From assembly GCA_964600235.1 (NCBI GenBank), contig CAZRIV010000003.1:62001-126000 (forward strand): DNA of 64,000 nt, written 5' to 3'. Each line of letters begins with the position of its first letter. Position 1 is the first letter of the stretch. The stretch is from MWEI01 sp964600235. GTDB lineage: Bacteria; Desulfobacterota; Desulfomonilia; UBA1062. This document shows, piece by piece, positions 26,342 to 35,061 of this stretch. Below the pieces are notes generated by a model, which had not been told where the DNA came from, searched no databases, and saw nothing but the letters and a program-made list of their open reading frames with translations. The translations under genes and the position numbers were made by a program.

Positions 26342-27106
26342 ATGGATGCAGTAAAGATCATGCCGTGCCTGGACATGAAAGAGGGCAGGGTTGTCAAGGG
26401 TGTGCACTTTGTGGATATACGCGATGCAGGCGACCCGGCGGAGCACGCGCAGTTTTACCAGAAAGAAGGCGCCGACGAGCTCGCCATGCTGGACATTGCT
26501 GCAACGCAGGAAAACCGCAAGACCAGGCTCGAGTGGGTGAAAAGGGTGTCTTCGGTCATCACCATCCCGCTCACCGTGGGCGGGGGAATAGGTTCGCTAT
26601 CCGACATAGAGGCCGTGCTGGGTGCCGGTGCGCAGAAGGTCTCCATCAACTCAGCGGCGGTGAAGAACCCCGACCTCATCAGGGAGGCCACAAAGGCCTT
26701 CGGCCCGGGCAAGATAACCGTTGCCATCGATGCCCGGAGGAACAAGGCCATGGCCTCCGGCTTCGAGCTCGTGGTCTCGGGAGGCAATATACCGGTGGCA
26801 AAGGATGCGGTGGAATGGGCGCGCCAATGCGAGCAACTGGGCGCCGGGACTCTGCTGCCCACGAGCATGGACGGCGACGGGACGCTTGCCGGCTATGACA
26901 TCCCCTTCACCCGGGCCATTGCGGACGCGGTGAAGCTCCCGGTAGTGGCATCCGGCGGCGCCGGCAAGCTCGAGGATTTCGAGAAGGCGGTCACCGAAGG
27001 ACATGCGAGCATCGTGCTTGCCGCCTCGGTTTTCCACTTCCGGACCTTCAGCATCGCCCAGGTAAAGGAGTTCCTCAGGTCCCGCGGCATAGCGGTTGTC
27101 GGGTAA
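26342..27106 (+). CDS. hisF: Imidazole glycerol phosphate synthase cyclase subunit
   Basis: A 254-residue TIM barrel with the HisF hallmarks: IMPCLDMKEGRVVKGVHFVDIRDAGDP (catalytic Asp11), VGGGIGS, AIDAR (second catalytic Asp near 130), LPTSMDGDGTLAGYD and VVASGGAG. It cyclises PRFAR with HisH-derived ammonia to IGP and AICAR. It lies alone about 20 kb from hisB/hisA with no hisH beside it. The DGDGT variant and the detached position leave open that it is a second HisF-like protein, but no other copy is visible here. Confidence 0.88.
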   Translation: MDAVKIMPCLDMKEGRVVKGVHFVDIRDAGDPAEHAQFYQKEGADELAMLDIAATQENRKTRLEWVKRVSSVITIPLTVGGGIGSLSDIEAVLGAGAQKVSINSAAVKNPDLIREATKAFGPGKITVAIDARRNKAMASGFELVVSGGNIPVAKDAVEWARQCEQLGAGTLLPTSMDGDGTLAGYDIPFTRAIADAVKLPVVASGGAGKLEDFEKAVTEGHASIVLAASVFHFRTFSIAQVKEFLRSRGIAVVG

Positions 27107-27180
27107 ATGGGATACATCCATACCGGATGCCTGATGGATGCCTTGCCTTATGAAAGGCTTTCATGCAGCAGCAAGGATCG

Positions 27181-30060
27181 ATGAAGAGACTCCGCACCAT
27201 TTCAATAATCTTGGTCTGCCTGGTGTTCGTGTTCACGGTCACGGGGTTCTTCATCCTTCCTCCTGTCCTGACCTCGGTGGCATCGAAAAATCTCGGCAAG
27301 GCCCTCCACCGGGAGGTGACCGTCCAGAAGATCAGCGTAAATCCCTACACACTCGTGCTCGAGGTGCAGGGCCTTTCCATCAAGGATAGGGACCGGCCGG
27401 AAGCCTTTATCTCTTTCGGCTCGCTCATGATCAACCTACAATGGGCATCCCTGTTCAAGCGGACACCACTCATCCGCGAGGTGAAGCTGGACAGGCCTTC
27501 TGTCAGGATCATCCGGTTTAAGGATAACACATATAATTTCTCCGACCTTTTGAAAGGTGAAAAGAAAAAGGAAAAACCGCAACCTTTCTCCATCTCGAAT
27601 ATCCAGATCACCCGGGGGACAGTGGTCATGGATGACAGGCCGGTGAATAAGATTCATACGGCTCAGGACATCACGCTTACCATACCCTTCCTGTCCAATA
27701 TGCCCCATCTCGCTGACGTCTTCGTGCAGCCATCCTTTAAGGCCGTGATCAACAAGACCCCCATCGCGCTCAAAGGCAGGTCAAAGCCCTTTTCCGAATC
27801 CCTGGAAAGCACCCTCACTTTGAATCTCAAGAAGATTGACATCCCGTCCTACCTCGCCTACCTGCCCGTGAAGCCAGGTTTTTCCCTGGAATCGGGACTG
27901 CTTGATCTGGATGCAACGATCACCTTTCGGCAGTTCAAGGACAAGAAGAAGCCCGAGTCCAGCGCAAGGGGCCTTGTGGTCTTGAGGGACCTTGCCATAG
28001 CCGAGCTGAACGGCAGCCGGCTTCTTACCCTGCCTTCCCTGTCCGTTACCCTGGCCCCCTCCCAGGTCCTCAAGAGAACTGTCCACATCCAGAAGATTGA
28101 TATCTCCTCACCGGAACTCAATGTGAACAGGGACAAAAAGGGCGTGCTGAACCTGATCCAGGCAGTCAGAATGACACCCGCCGGGGAAAAGCCCTCTACC
28201 CCGCCGAAGGCTGACTCGGATGCAGATCCCTTTGTAGTCATCATTGACAAGGTCGCCCTCACGGGAGGGAAAGTCACCTATACGGACAGCTCAGGCGGAT
28301 CGCCGGTTAAGATCGCCATGCACGAGGTGAACATCTCGGCACGGGACATCTCAACGGACAAGAGGGGCAAGGGCAGCATGGACATTGCCTGCAGAGTCAA
28401 CGAGACAGGCAAGCTCTCGCTGGGCACCTCATTCACGTTAAAGCCTGCATCCGCGGATATCGCCCTGGCCCTCGACGGGTTCCAGCCTGCATGGATCCAG
28501 CCCTATTTCATCGAGAAGGTGCCTGTCCTCATCCGGCGGGGCTCTTTAGCCGCCAGGGGTCGGCTGCATGTTGCCAGGCCAGAAAACCAGCCTTTCCAGG
28601 CAGGTTTCACGGGGGATGTCGGGGTTAGCGAGTTCGCATCAGTAGACAGGGCAAAGGCAGAGGATCTCGTCTCGTGGAAAGACCTCTCCATAACGGGCAT
28701 CGACCTTTCCATTAATCCTGCCCGACTCGCCATCGCCGAGATCTCTCTCGTGGCGCCGGTATCAGCGTATATCATCAACCCGGGAGGAACCAGCAACGTC
28801 TCTGTTATTGCAGGACAGCCAAAACCGGCCGGGAAGCCTGCGCCCGAAACGAAAAAGAAAAACCTTGCGAGCCTCTCCGTAGGCAGGGTGAGCGTGAAAA
28901 ACGGCCGCTTCACCTTTACCGACCACTCCATCTCGCCGAAATTCGTCTCATCGCTCGCCAATATCACGGGGAGCATCACGGGGCTTTCCACGGACGAGTT
29001 CAAGAAGGCCTCTGTCAAGCTGCAGGCAAGGCTGGACAACCAGGCACCCATCTCCATTACCGGCTCCATCAACCCGCTGAAAGAGGACCTGTACGTGGAC
29101 CTAACGGCCAGCCTCAAAAACATGGAGCTGAGCCCGGCAACACCCTATTCGGGCAAGTACGCGGGATACACCATTGACAAGGGCAAGCTCTCCTTAGGCC
29201 TCAAGTATTCCATCGACAAGAAGCAGCTCCAGGCACAAAACGATGTGGTCATCGACCAGTTCACCTTTGGTGAAGCAGTTCAAAGCAAGGATGCCACCAA
29301 CCTCCCGGTCAGGCTCGCCGTGGCCCTGCTCCGGGACAGCAACGGAAGGATAGACCTGCACCTGCCCGTCACAGGCCGTACGGACGACCCGGATTTCCAC
29401 GTGGGAAAGGTCATCCTCAAGATCATAGTGAACATCCTCGAAAAAGCTGCCACATCGCCTTTTGCCCTGCTTGAAACCCTCTACCCCGGGGCCACTGAGC
29501 TCAGCTACATTGCGTTCGAGCCGGGCAGGTCGGCTCTCAGCGATGAAGGCAGGAAAAAGCTCGCTGACCTCGCCAAGATCATGAGCGACCGGCCTTCACT
29601 TAACCTCGACCTCAAGGGATATGTCGATGGCCCGCTCGACCGCGAAGGTCTTATGAACACCCTGTTCGAGCGCAAGCTCAAGGCCCAGAAGCTCAAGGAG
29701 CTCATCAGGGCGGGGAAACAGGCATCCTCGGTGGATGACCTGGCAGTCGAGCCCGCAGAGTACAGCGCATACCTTAAAAAGGCCTACAGAGAGGAGTCCT
29801 TCAAGAAGCCCACGAACATGCTGGGCATCCCCGCCGCCCTTCCCGACGAGGAGATGAAGCGGATCATACTGGAACACATTACCGTAACGGGAGATGACCT
29901 GAAGGGCCTTGCCCTGGCACGGTCGCAGCAGATCAGGGATGAGCTCGCGGAAACGCACGGCATGGATGCGGCAAGGATATTCCTCGTGGAGACAGACCCC
30001 TTTAAACCTGACCCCCTGGACAAGGTCCCCGGTTCCCGGGTGAGCCTCACCATCAGGTAG
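27181..30060 (+). CDS. DUF748 AsmA-like envelope protein with OmpA-like C-terminus
   Basis: A 959-residue protein (start chosen at MKRLRTISII; an ATG 18 bases upstream is also open). An N-terminal signal anchor (residues 7-28) precedes long repeating beta-strand regions with the DUF748 phrases ILPPVLTSVASKNLGKALHREV, VKLDRPSVRI and VVIDKVALTGGKVTYTD. The last 200 residues contain IAFEPGRSALSDEGRKKLADLAKIM and an ARSQQIRDEL-like block, as in OmpA-like ends of this family. AsmA-type proteins bridge the envelope for lipid transport; that role is inferred. It is monocistronic. Confidence 0.85.
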   Translation: MKRLRTISIILVCLVFVFTVTGFFILPPVLTSVASKNLGKALHREVTVQKISVNPYTLVLEVQGLSIKDRDRPEAFISFGSLMINLQWASLFKRTPLIREVKLDRPSVRIIRFKDNTYNFSDLLKGEKKKEKPQPFSISNIQITRGTVVMDDRPVNKIHTAQDITLTIPFLSNMPHLADVFVQPSFKAVINKTPIALKGRSKPFSESLESTLTLNLKKIDIPSYLAYLPVKPGFSLESGLLDLDATITFRQFKDKKKPESSARGLVVLRDLAIAELNGSRLLTLPSLSVTLAPSQVLKRTVHIQKIDISSPELNVNRDKKGVLNLIQAVRMTPAGEKPSTPPKADSDADPFVVIIDKVALTGGKVTYTDSSGGSPVKIAMHEVNISARDISTDKRGKGSMDIACRVNETGKLSLGTSFTLKPASADIALALDGFQPAWIQPYFIEKVPVLIRRGSLAARGRLHVARPENQPFQAGFTGDVGVSEFASVDRAKAEDLVSWKDLSITGIDLSINPARLAIAEISLVAPVSAYIINPGGTSNVSVIAGQPKPAGKPAPETKKKNLASLSVGRVSVKNGRFTFTDHSISPKFVSSLANITGSITGLSTDEFKKASVKLQARLDNQAPISITGSINPLKEDLYVDLTASLKNMELSPATPYSGKYAGYTIDKGKLSLGLKYSIDKKQLQAQNDVVIDQFTFGEAVQSKDATNLPVRLAVALLRDSNGRIDLHLPVTGRTDDPDFHVGKVILKIIVNILEKAATSPFALLETLYPGATELSYIAFEPGRSALSDEGRKKLADLAKIMSDRPSLNLDLKGYVDGPLDREGLMNTLFERKLKAQKLKELIRAGKQASSVDDLAVEPAEYSAYLKKAYREESFKKPTNMLGIPAALPDEEMKRIILEHITVTGDDLKGLALARSQQIRDELAETHGMDAARIFLVETDPFKPDPLDKVPGSRVSLTIR

Positions 30061-30103
30061 GGACTGCAAAAACCTCGCAGGCGATACTTGCCTCATTAGT
30101 ATT

Positions 30104-30115
30104 GAGCGAGCGCTC
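30104..30115. promoter_or_regulatory. GAGCG-N2-CGCTC inverted repeat upstream of 3-HB-CoA dehydrogenase
   Basis: A perfect 5-2-5 inverted repeat in the 165-base leader of the dehydrogenase gene. Its size and symmetry fit a TetR-family operator of the kind that controls fatty-acid genes, but no cognate regulator is visible in the window. Confidence 0.35.
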
Positions 30116-30120
30116 TCTTT

Positions 30121-30142
30121 TTTAATTGTCGTTTAATTGTCG
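30121..30142 (+). repeat. Two tandem 11-bp repeats TTTAATTGTCG
   Basis: TTTAATTGTCG occurs twice head-to-tail, followed by TGTCGTG, 84 bases before the dehydrogenase ATG. It may be part of the promoter/operator region or a simple slippage duplication. Confidence 0.6.
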
Positions 30143-30225
30143 TGTCGTGTATAGTGTACAGGTATGGCTACGGCCATCCCCTTGCATTGCACCTTGTTGC
30201 TGTACCAATACATCAGGAGGATATT

Positions 30226-31365
30226 ATGGACGTGAAGAAGATTGCAGTCATAGGCGCCGGGGCCATGGGCAACGGCATCGCCCAGGTAGGACTCATGGCA
30301 GGCTACACGGTGGCCATGCACGACGTGGAGCAGCGTTTCGTGGATCGAGGAGTGAACACCATCAGGGAGAGTCTGGCAAAATTTTCCGGCAAAGGCAGGA
30401 TAACCGCCGGGCAGGCCGAAGACATGCTGAAACGGCTGCTGCCCACCACCGACCTCAAGGTTGCGGCCCAGGATGCGGATCTCATCATAGAGGCCGTGTT
30501 CGAAGACCTGAACCTCAAGAAAAAGATCTTCGCCGACCTGGACGCAATTGCGCCTAAGCAGGCCATCCTGGCCAGCAACACCTCGTCCATGAGCATCACC
30601 GAGATCGCCTCGGCCACCAAACGGACGGGAAATGTGGTGGGCATGCACTTCTTCAATCCGGCTGTCATGCTCAAACTCGTGGAGGTCATCTATGCCAAGG
30701 GGTCCACGGATGCAGCCATACAGACCACCGCTGAAGTGGCGAAAAAGATGAACAAGATCCCGGTCATCGTAAAAAAGGATTCTCCCGGATTCATCTACAA
30801 CCGGGTGAATGCGCCAACGGCCCTCCTGCTCCAGCTCATCCTGGACAAGGGGAGCCCTGCGCCGGCCCAGTTTGACGCTGCCTTCAAGGCGCTCATGCCC
30901 ATGACCCCCTTCGAGCTTCTGGACTATGTGGGTTTGGATGTCGTGGAGCACATCCAGAGATACTATTCCGAGACTCTTTCGCCGGATTACACCCCGAGAA
31001 AGGCCCTGGTGGACCTGGTGAAGGCAGGCACACTGGGCAAGAAAACGGGAAGGGGGATCTACGACTGGTCCGCAGGCAGGCCTGTCATAGACACAAATAA
31101 TCCCACCACCGAGTATGACTTCACCCATATGGTGGCCCTGCAGACGAACGAGGCCACCAAGTGCCTGGAAGAGGGCGTGACGGACGATCCGAAGGACATC
31201 GACCTGGCCATAGCCAACGGAGGCGGCGCCATGGGGCCGTTTGCCCTGGCACAGAGCATCGGCTACGACAAGCTCGTGGCAAGGTGCAACGAGCTCGCAG
31301 AAAAATTCGGCGTCGCAGCCTTCCGGCCCACCAAAACCATGCAGGAAGGCATGATACGGGTCTGA
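30226..31365 (+). CDS. 3-hydroxybutyryl-CoA dehydrogenase with two C-terminal 3HCDH domains
   Basis: The ATG has AGGAGG at ideal spacing. The 379-residue product has the Rossmann NAD site VIGAGAMGNGIAQ, DLIIEAVFEDLNLKK, the catalytic HFFNPA region and PGFIYNRV, then a first C-terminal domain (YVGLDVVEHIQRYY) and a second, shorter one (DLAIANGGGAMGPFALAQSIGYD). At about 280 residues single-domain enzymes are shorter, so the second domain is a duplication seen in a subset. It interconverts acetoacetyl-CoA and 3-hydroxybutyryl-CoA, feeding butyrate-type beta-oxidation or PHA. Confidence 0.92.
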   Translation: MDVKKIAVIGAGAMGNGIAQVGLMAGYTVAMHDVEQRFVDRGVNTIRESLAKFSGKGRITAGQAEDMLKRLLPTTDLKVAAQDADLIIEAVFEDLNLKKKIFADLDAIAPKQAILASNTSSMSITEIASATKRTGNVVGMHFFNPAVMLKLVEVIYAKGSTDAAIQTTAEVAKKMNKIPVIVKKDSPGFIYNRVNAPTALLLQLILDKGSPAPAQFDAAFKALMPMTPFELLDYVGLDVVEHIQRYYSETLSPDYTPRKALVDLVKAGTLGKKTGRGIYDWSAGRPVIDTNNPTTEYDFTHMVALQTNEATKCLEEGVTDDPKDIDLAIANGGGAMGPFALAQSIGYDKLVARCNELAEKFGVAAFRPTKTMQEGMIRV

Positions 31366-31406
31366 GCCTCACCTGTTCGTCAGGTGAGGAGCACTGAAAA
31401 CTCACC

Positions 31407-31453
31407 CGTTCAAATCGTGCATATCAGCCTTACCGGTATGCACGATTTGAACG
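31407..31453 (+). terminator. 17-bp perfect hairpin after 3-HB-CoA dehydrogenase
   Basis: Arms CGTTCAAATCGTGCATA (31407-31423) and 31437-31453 are exact reverse complements around a 13-base loop, followed by CTCTGTTTC. Position after the stop supports a terminator, though the U-tract is weak. Confidence 0.6.
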
Positions 31454-31539
31454 CTCTGTTTCATGGGTCGTATCTGAAAATGGAAATAAGGTCTTCGAAT
31501 CCCGTTGATTCTCGAAACCAAATGGTTTAACCAGGTTCC

Positions 31540-32208
31540 ATGCGGATCCTCGTCATCGAAGATGAAAAGAAAGTCGCAGACTTCATCAGCCATGGCCTCG
31601 CCGAGGAAGGTTATGCCGTAGATGCCGCCCATGACGGCGAACAGGGCTATTTCCTGGCAACTACCAATGAGTATGACGCCATCCTGCTCGATATCATGCT
31701 TCCGAAGATGGACGGCGTTACCCTGTGCACCAAGTTGCGCACAGAAGAAAACCATACCCCCATCCTCATGCTCACCGCCAAAGACGCCATAAAGGACAAG
31801 GTCAGGGGGCTCGATGCCGGGGCGGATGATTACCTCACAAAACCATTTGCCTTTGAAGAGCTCCTGGCCCGGATACGCTCCCTGCTCAGGAAAAAAAATC
31901 TCCACCAGAAAACCCGGTTCCAGGTGGAAGACCTGGTGCTGGATACCCTCACCCATGCCGTGACCAGGGCGGGAAAAGAGATACCTTTAAGCGTTAAAGA
32001 ATATGCCCTGCTGGAATATCTCATACGCAATGCCGGGAGCGTTGTGACGCGCACCATGATTTCCGAGCATGTATGGGATATAAACTTCGACACCTTTACC
32101 AACGTAATCGATGTCTACATCAGCTACCTGAGAAACAAGATCGATCGCGATCATGAAACAAAGCTTATCCATACGGTCCGCGGCAGGGGATATGCCCTGA
32201 AGAGCTGA
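31540..32208 (+). CDS. OmpR/PhoB-family response regulator (CusR-like)
   Basis: A 222-residue regulator with a receiver domain: acidic pocket EDE at 7-9, phosphoacceptor Asp51 (LLDIMLPKMDG), Thr in LMLTAKD and Lys101 in YLTKPFAF. The C-terminal winged helix (VEDLVLDTLTHAVTRAGKEIPLSVKEYALLEYL ... HVWDINFDTFTNVIDVYISYLRNKID) is closest to heavy-metal-response CusR/CopR types. It is followed one base later by its sensor kinase. Targets may include the two small periplasmic genes downstream (inference from position). Confidence 0.93.
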   Translation: MRILVIEDEKKVADFISHGLAEEGYAVDAAHDGEQGYFLATTNEYDAILLDIMLPKMDGVTLCTKLRTEENHTPILMLTAKDAIKDKVRGLDAGADDYLTKPFAFEELLARIRSLLRKKNLHQKTRFQVEDLVLDTLTHAVTRAGKEIPLSVKEYALLEYLIRNAGSVVTRTMISEHVWDINFDTFTNVIDVYISYLRNKIDRDHETKLIHTVRGRGYALKS

Positions 32209-32209
32209 T

Positions 32210-33721
32210 ATGTTCAAATCCATCAGATTCAGGTTCTTCTTCTGGTATACACTCATTCTCGCGGTGACCTTCTCGGTTTTCGCCCTTGCCCTCTATTTCA
32301 ATGTCAGCGCCACCCTCAAGGACCAGATGGATGATCTGTTGCTTGCCAAGGCCGAGGGCATTGCCGGGTCGATCAACACCTACTGGGAAACAGAGAAGAT
32401 GGATGCCCTGAAGCATGGGGCAAAGAGAAACGTCTTCAGCAAGATCAACAATGCGAATTTCCTCAAGATAGCACGGCGGTGGGTTGACGAACGCTCTAAC
32501 GATCCTGATCTGATGAACATCCTTGTGCAGATCTATAAACCTAACGGCGAGCTTATCGCCTTTTCCCGGAACGCACTGACTCACCTGAGCATCTCGAAAA
32601 ATTCACTCCATGGGCTCGCAACCAACAGGATGGCCTATGAAGACCTCCAGGTTGCCCGGGAAGGGGAGAAACCCCTTGACCTGCGCATCCTTCAGATCCC
32701 TGTCTTCGAAGAAGGGAAGATGGCATATATCGTCCAGGTCGCCGGCCCACTGGACTCCATCTGGGAGACACTCAAGGGCATCAAGTTCATCCTCTTTCTC
32801 CTGCTGCCCATAACCGTCGTGCTCGCCAGTGTCCTTGCGGGCGAGTTCCTTGCCAGCATCACCCTGAAGCCCCTGAAAAATATGATAGAAACAGCCCGTC
32901 AGATAACTGCCGAAAATTTGAGCCTGCGTATAACGCCGCCTGAAACCCAGGATGAAATCAGGGAACTTGCAGAGACATTCAATGAGATGCTCGAAAAGAT
33001 ACAACAGGTCTTCATATCCCAGAAGCAGTTCATACAGGATATCTCCCACGAACTGAGAACACCTCTTACCATCATGCGCGGTGAGCTGGAAGTTGCCCTC
33101 AAGAGGCGCCGTTCTCCTGAGGAATATTCCGCTACCCTCATGAGCAGCCTCGAGGAGACCACCAGGGTCGGCAAGCTCCTCGAGAACCTCCTGGCGCTGG
33201 CCCGCCTGGACAGCAGTTCTGTATCGCTTTCACGGGACCTTGAGGACATATCCACGATCATGCGCGATACCCTTGCCGATATGGAGATCCTTGCCGTGCA
33301 AAAGGGCATTTCAATCGATTTCGTAAGCCAGAAGGGAATAATCCTGCCCATGGATCGGGATAAAATCATACGGGCTTTTGTCAATATCCTGGATAATGCC
33401 ATAAAGTACACCCCGGAATATGGGAAGCTCTCGGTAGAGGTCATTCGGGAAGGCGACACTGCCATTGTGACGATTGCCGATACGGGCATCGGTATTCCCC
33501 AACAAGACCTCCCGCATATCTTCGACAGGTTCTACCAGGTGGACAAGTCACGGAGTTCCGAGGGGTTCGGGCTCGGGCTCAGCATTGCCCGATCGATAAT
33601 CGAGGCACACGGAGGATCCATAGCCGTGGAAAGCAGACAAGGCCATGGTACGACCTTCCTCATTTCACTTCCCCTGCGCGCTTTGACATCGGACTTTTTG
33701 CATGCGGATACTGAATCATGA
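32210..33721 (+). CDS. Sensor histidine kinase (CusS-like)
   Basis: A 503-residue inner-membrane kinase: TM1 about residues 8-30, a periplasmic sensor of about 160 residues, TM2 near 190-215 (ILFLLLPITVVLASVLAGEFLA), a HAMP linker (LKPLKNMIETARQITAENL), HisKA with phospho-His280 in QDISHELRTPLT, and HATPase_c boxes N (FVNILDNAIKYTP), G1 (IADTGIGIP), F and G2 (SEGFGLGLSIA). It pairs with the response regulator one base upstream. The stimulus is unknown; similarity to metal sensors is architectural. Confidence 0.93.
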   Translation: MFKSIRFRFFFWYTLILAVTFSVFALALYFNVSATLKDQMDDLLLAKAEGIAGSINTYWETEKMDALKHGAKRNVFSKINNANFLKIARRWVDERSNDPDLMNILVQIYKPNGELIAFSRNALTHLSISKNSLHGLATNRMAYEDLQVAREGEKPLDLRILQIPVFEEGKMAYIVQVAGPLDSIWETLKGIKFILFLLLPITVVLASVLAGEFLASITLKPLKNMIETARQITAENLSLRITPPETQDEIRELAETFNEMLEKIQQVFISQKQFIQDISHELRTPLTIMRGELEVALKRRRSPEEYSATLMSSLEETTRVGKLLENLLALARLDSSSVSLSRDLEDISTIMRDTLADMEILAVQKGISIDFVSQKGIILPMDRDKIIRAFVNILDNAIKYTPEYGKLSVEVIREGDTAIVTIADTGIGIPQQDLPHIFDRFYQVDKSRSSEGFGLGLSIARSIIEAHGGSIAVESRQGHGTTFLISLPLRALTSDFLHADTES

Positions 33722-33806
33722 GAATTTTTTAATCTTGTTCTAACGTTTGTCTAATTGTTCCGCGTGTAAAGGGGCATCATCACAAACTCACTAGGAGGAA
33801 GGAACC

Positions 33807-34280
33807 ATGAAAAAGGTTATCAGCTTGATCGCAGTATTCGCACTGGTGTGCTTCACCTCTATGGCATTTGCAGCCAACGCGGCAAAGCCTGCTGATGCAG
33901 CAAAGCCAGCAGTTGCAGCAACCCCGGCAACTCCTGCAACACCGGCAACTCCTGCAACACCGGCAAAGGCTGAGGCCGTAAAGGCCGAGGTAGTAAAGGG
34001 CAAGATCGAAAACATCGACACGGTAAAGAGCGAAATCGTGGTAAAGGGTAAGACTATCGTGGTAAAGTCAGAAGAGATCGCCAAGTTGAAGAAGGGCGAT
34101 TCTGTTGCTGTTACCTTGGCTGCCGGCACCAACAACGCAGAGAAGATCGAAGCGGTGAAGGCAAAGAAGGCAGCAAAGAAGGCAGCAAAAAAAGAAGCGG
34201 TAAAGAAGGAAGAGAAGAAGGAAGTAAAGGCTGAGGAGAAAAAGGCCGAAGAGAAGCCGGCTGAAAAGAAGGCTGAGTAG
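33807..34280 (+). CDS. Secreted Ala/Pro/Lys-rich low-complexity protein
   Basis: A 157-residue protein with a clear signal peptide (cleavage AFA-AN), an Ala/Pro/Thr-rich spacer encoded by an 18-bp DNA repeat, a small beta-rich core (VKGKIENIDTVKSEIVVKGKTIVVKSEE) resembling DUF5666-type domains, and a Lys/Glu/Ala coiled tail of about 50 residues (KKAAKKAAKKEAVKKEE). Likely periplasmic. Strong AGGAGG Shine-Dalgarno. It follows the two-component genes by 85 bases and could be their target. Function unknown. Confidence 0.8.
   Translation: MKKVISLIAVFALVCFTSMAFAANAAKPADAAKPAVAATPATPATPATPATPAKAEAVKAEVVKGKIENIDTVKSEIVVKGKTIVVKSEEIAKLKKGDSVAVTLAAGTNNAEKIEAVKAKKAAKKAAKKEAVKKEEKKEVKAEEKKAEEKPAEKKAE
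33924..33967 (+). repeat. 18-bp tandem repeat encoding ATPATP
   Basis: CCGGCAACTCCTGCAACA repeats about 2.4 times inside the low-complexity secreted protein gene. Copy number could vary by slippage without breaking the frame (18 is divisible by 3). Confidence 0.8.
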
Positions 34281-34311
34281 TCATCTTCTCGAAAAAAGAG
34301 GTTGATGGAGG

Positions 34312-34698
34312 ATGAAAAGGGCCGCACTCATACTCTTTGCCCTTGGGGTTCTTTCCTCGCTGTGCTTTGGGCAGGACATACTGCCGATAGCACAGAAAGG
34401 AGGAACCCCTCCTCCAGTTTTAAAGAAAGCCGTCACCCCCCTGGAGATAACAGGCACCATAGACACTATCGTTATCCCCGAACCGTCCAAGGGTATCCGG
34501 CCTGAAATCAGTCTGCTCTCGGTAGACGGGAAACCCTTCACCTTCCTGGTCAGGTCTACCACCACCATTTACGGCCAGGACTGGAAGGCGATCTCCATCG
34601 ATAAACTGGAAAAGGGGCAGCAGGTGAGGGTGCAGTACATCATCAGCAAAGACGGGTTCCTGGTGGCTCTTTCCATTAAGCCCATAAAATCTCTCTGA
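34312..34698 (+). CDS. Small periplasmic hypothetical protein
   Basis: A 128-residue protein with a signal peptide (MKRAALILFALGVLSSLCFG-QD). The mature core ITGTIDTIVIPEPSKGIRPEISLLSVDGKPFTFLVRSTTTIYG...LEKGQQVRVQYIISKDG is a predicted OB-like beta barrel, similar in pattern to the core of the preceding gene (both have GxIxxID and KGxxVxV). It follows 31 bases after that gene with a GGAGG start and is probably co-transcribed. No function is assigned. Confidence 0.75.
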   Translation: MKRAALILFALGVLSSLCFGQDILPIAQKGGTPPPVLKKAVTPLEITGTIDTIVIPEPSKGIRPEISLLSVDGKPFTFLVRSTTTIYGQDWKAISIDKLEKGQQVRVQYIISKDGFLVALSIKPIKSL

Positions 34699-35061
34699 AA
34701 CAACCGGAAAACCATTCTTTCCAAACAGGCACCCCTGGATACTCGGCCGCAGTCAGACCCCGGCATGTCCGCATAAACCGCATTTCGCATAACCCCCGAT
34801 TCTGCGTTCCAGAAGCTCTCATGGGAGATGCTTTGCCCATACGCCCCTGCTCCAGCAGACACTGAAGCTCTTAATCGGTGTCCATACACTTCAATGTGGG
34901 TCGGGACCCCGAGAAAGGCATCTATTCATTAAATGAATAGGATCGCCTCATATATTCGCTATTACTATTTGTAATAACCTTAAATCCTTAGTATTTTCTT
35001 TTGATATTATCGGAAATCCAAGCATATTGCCGGATTACCAGACACGAGGGGAGGTTGTTGC
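34699..35061. other. Intergenic region with palindromes upstream of yedE cluster
   Basis: No convincing gene. The right half is AT-rich and promoter-like. It contains a perfect palindrome at 34922-34940 and a weaker TATTAC-N5-GTAATA inverted repeat at 34960-34976, both upstream of the YedE gene. The left half holds only weak short hairpins after the preceding stop. Confidence 0.5.
34922..34940. promoter_or_regulatory. Perfect palindromic operator candidate before yedE
   Basis: CTATTCATT-A-AATGAATAG: 9-bp arms around a single base, about 120 bases upstream of the YedE start. It contains ATTC-N7-GAAT, close to ArsR-type redox/sulfide repressor sites recalled from other bacteria. No repressor gene is adjacent. 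Confidence 0.45.

Noticed and set aside
34698..34889. Short frames and hairpins after the 128-aa periplasmic gene
   Set aside because: No start with ribosome-binding site and only weak stems; no terminator can be called with confidence.
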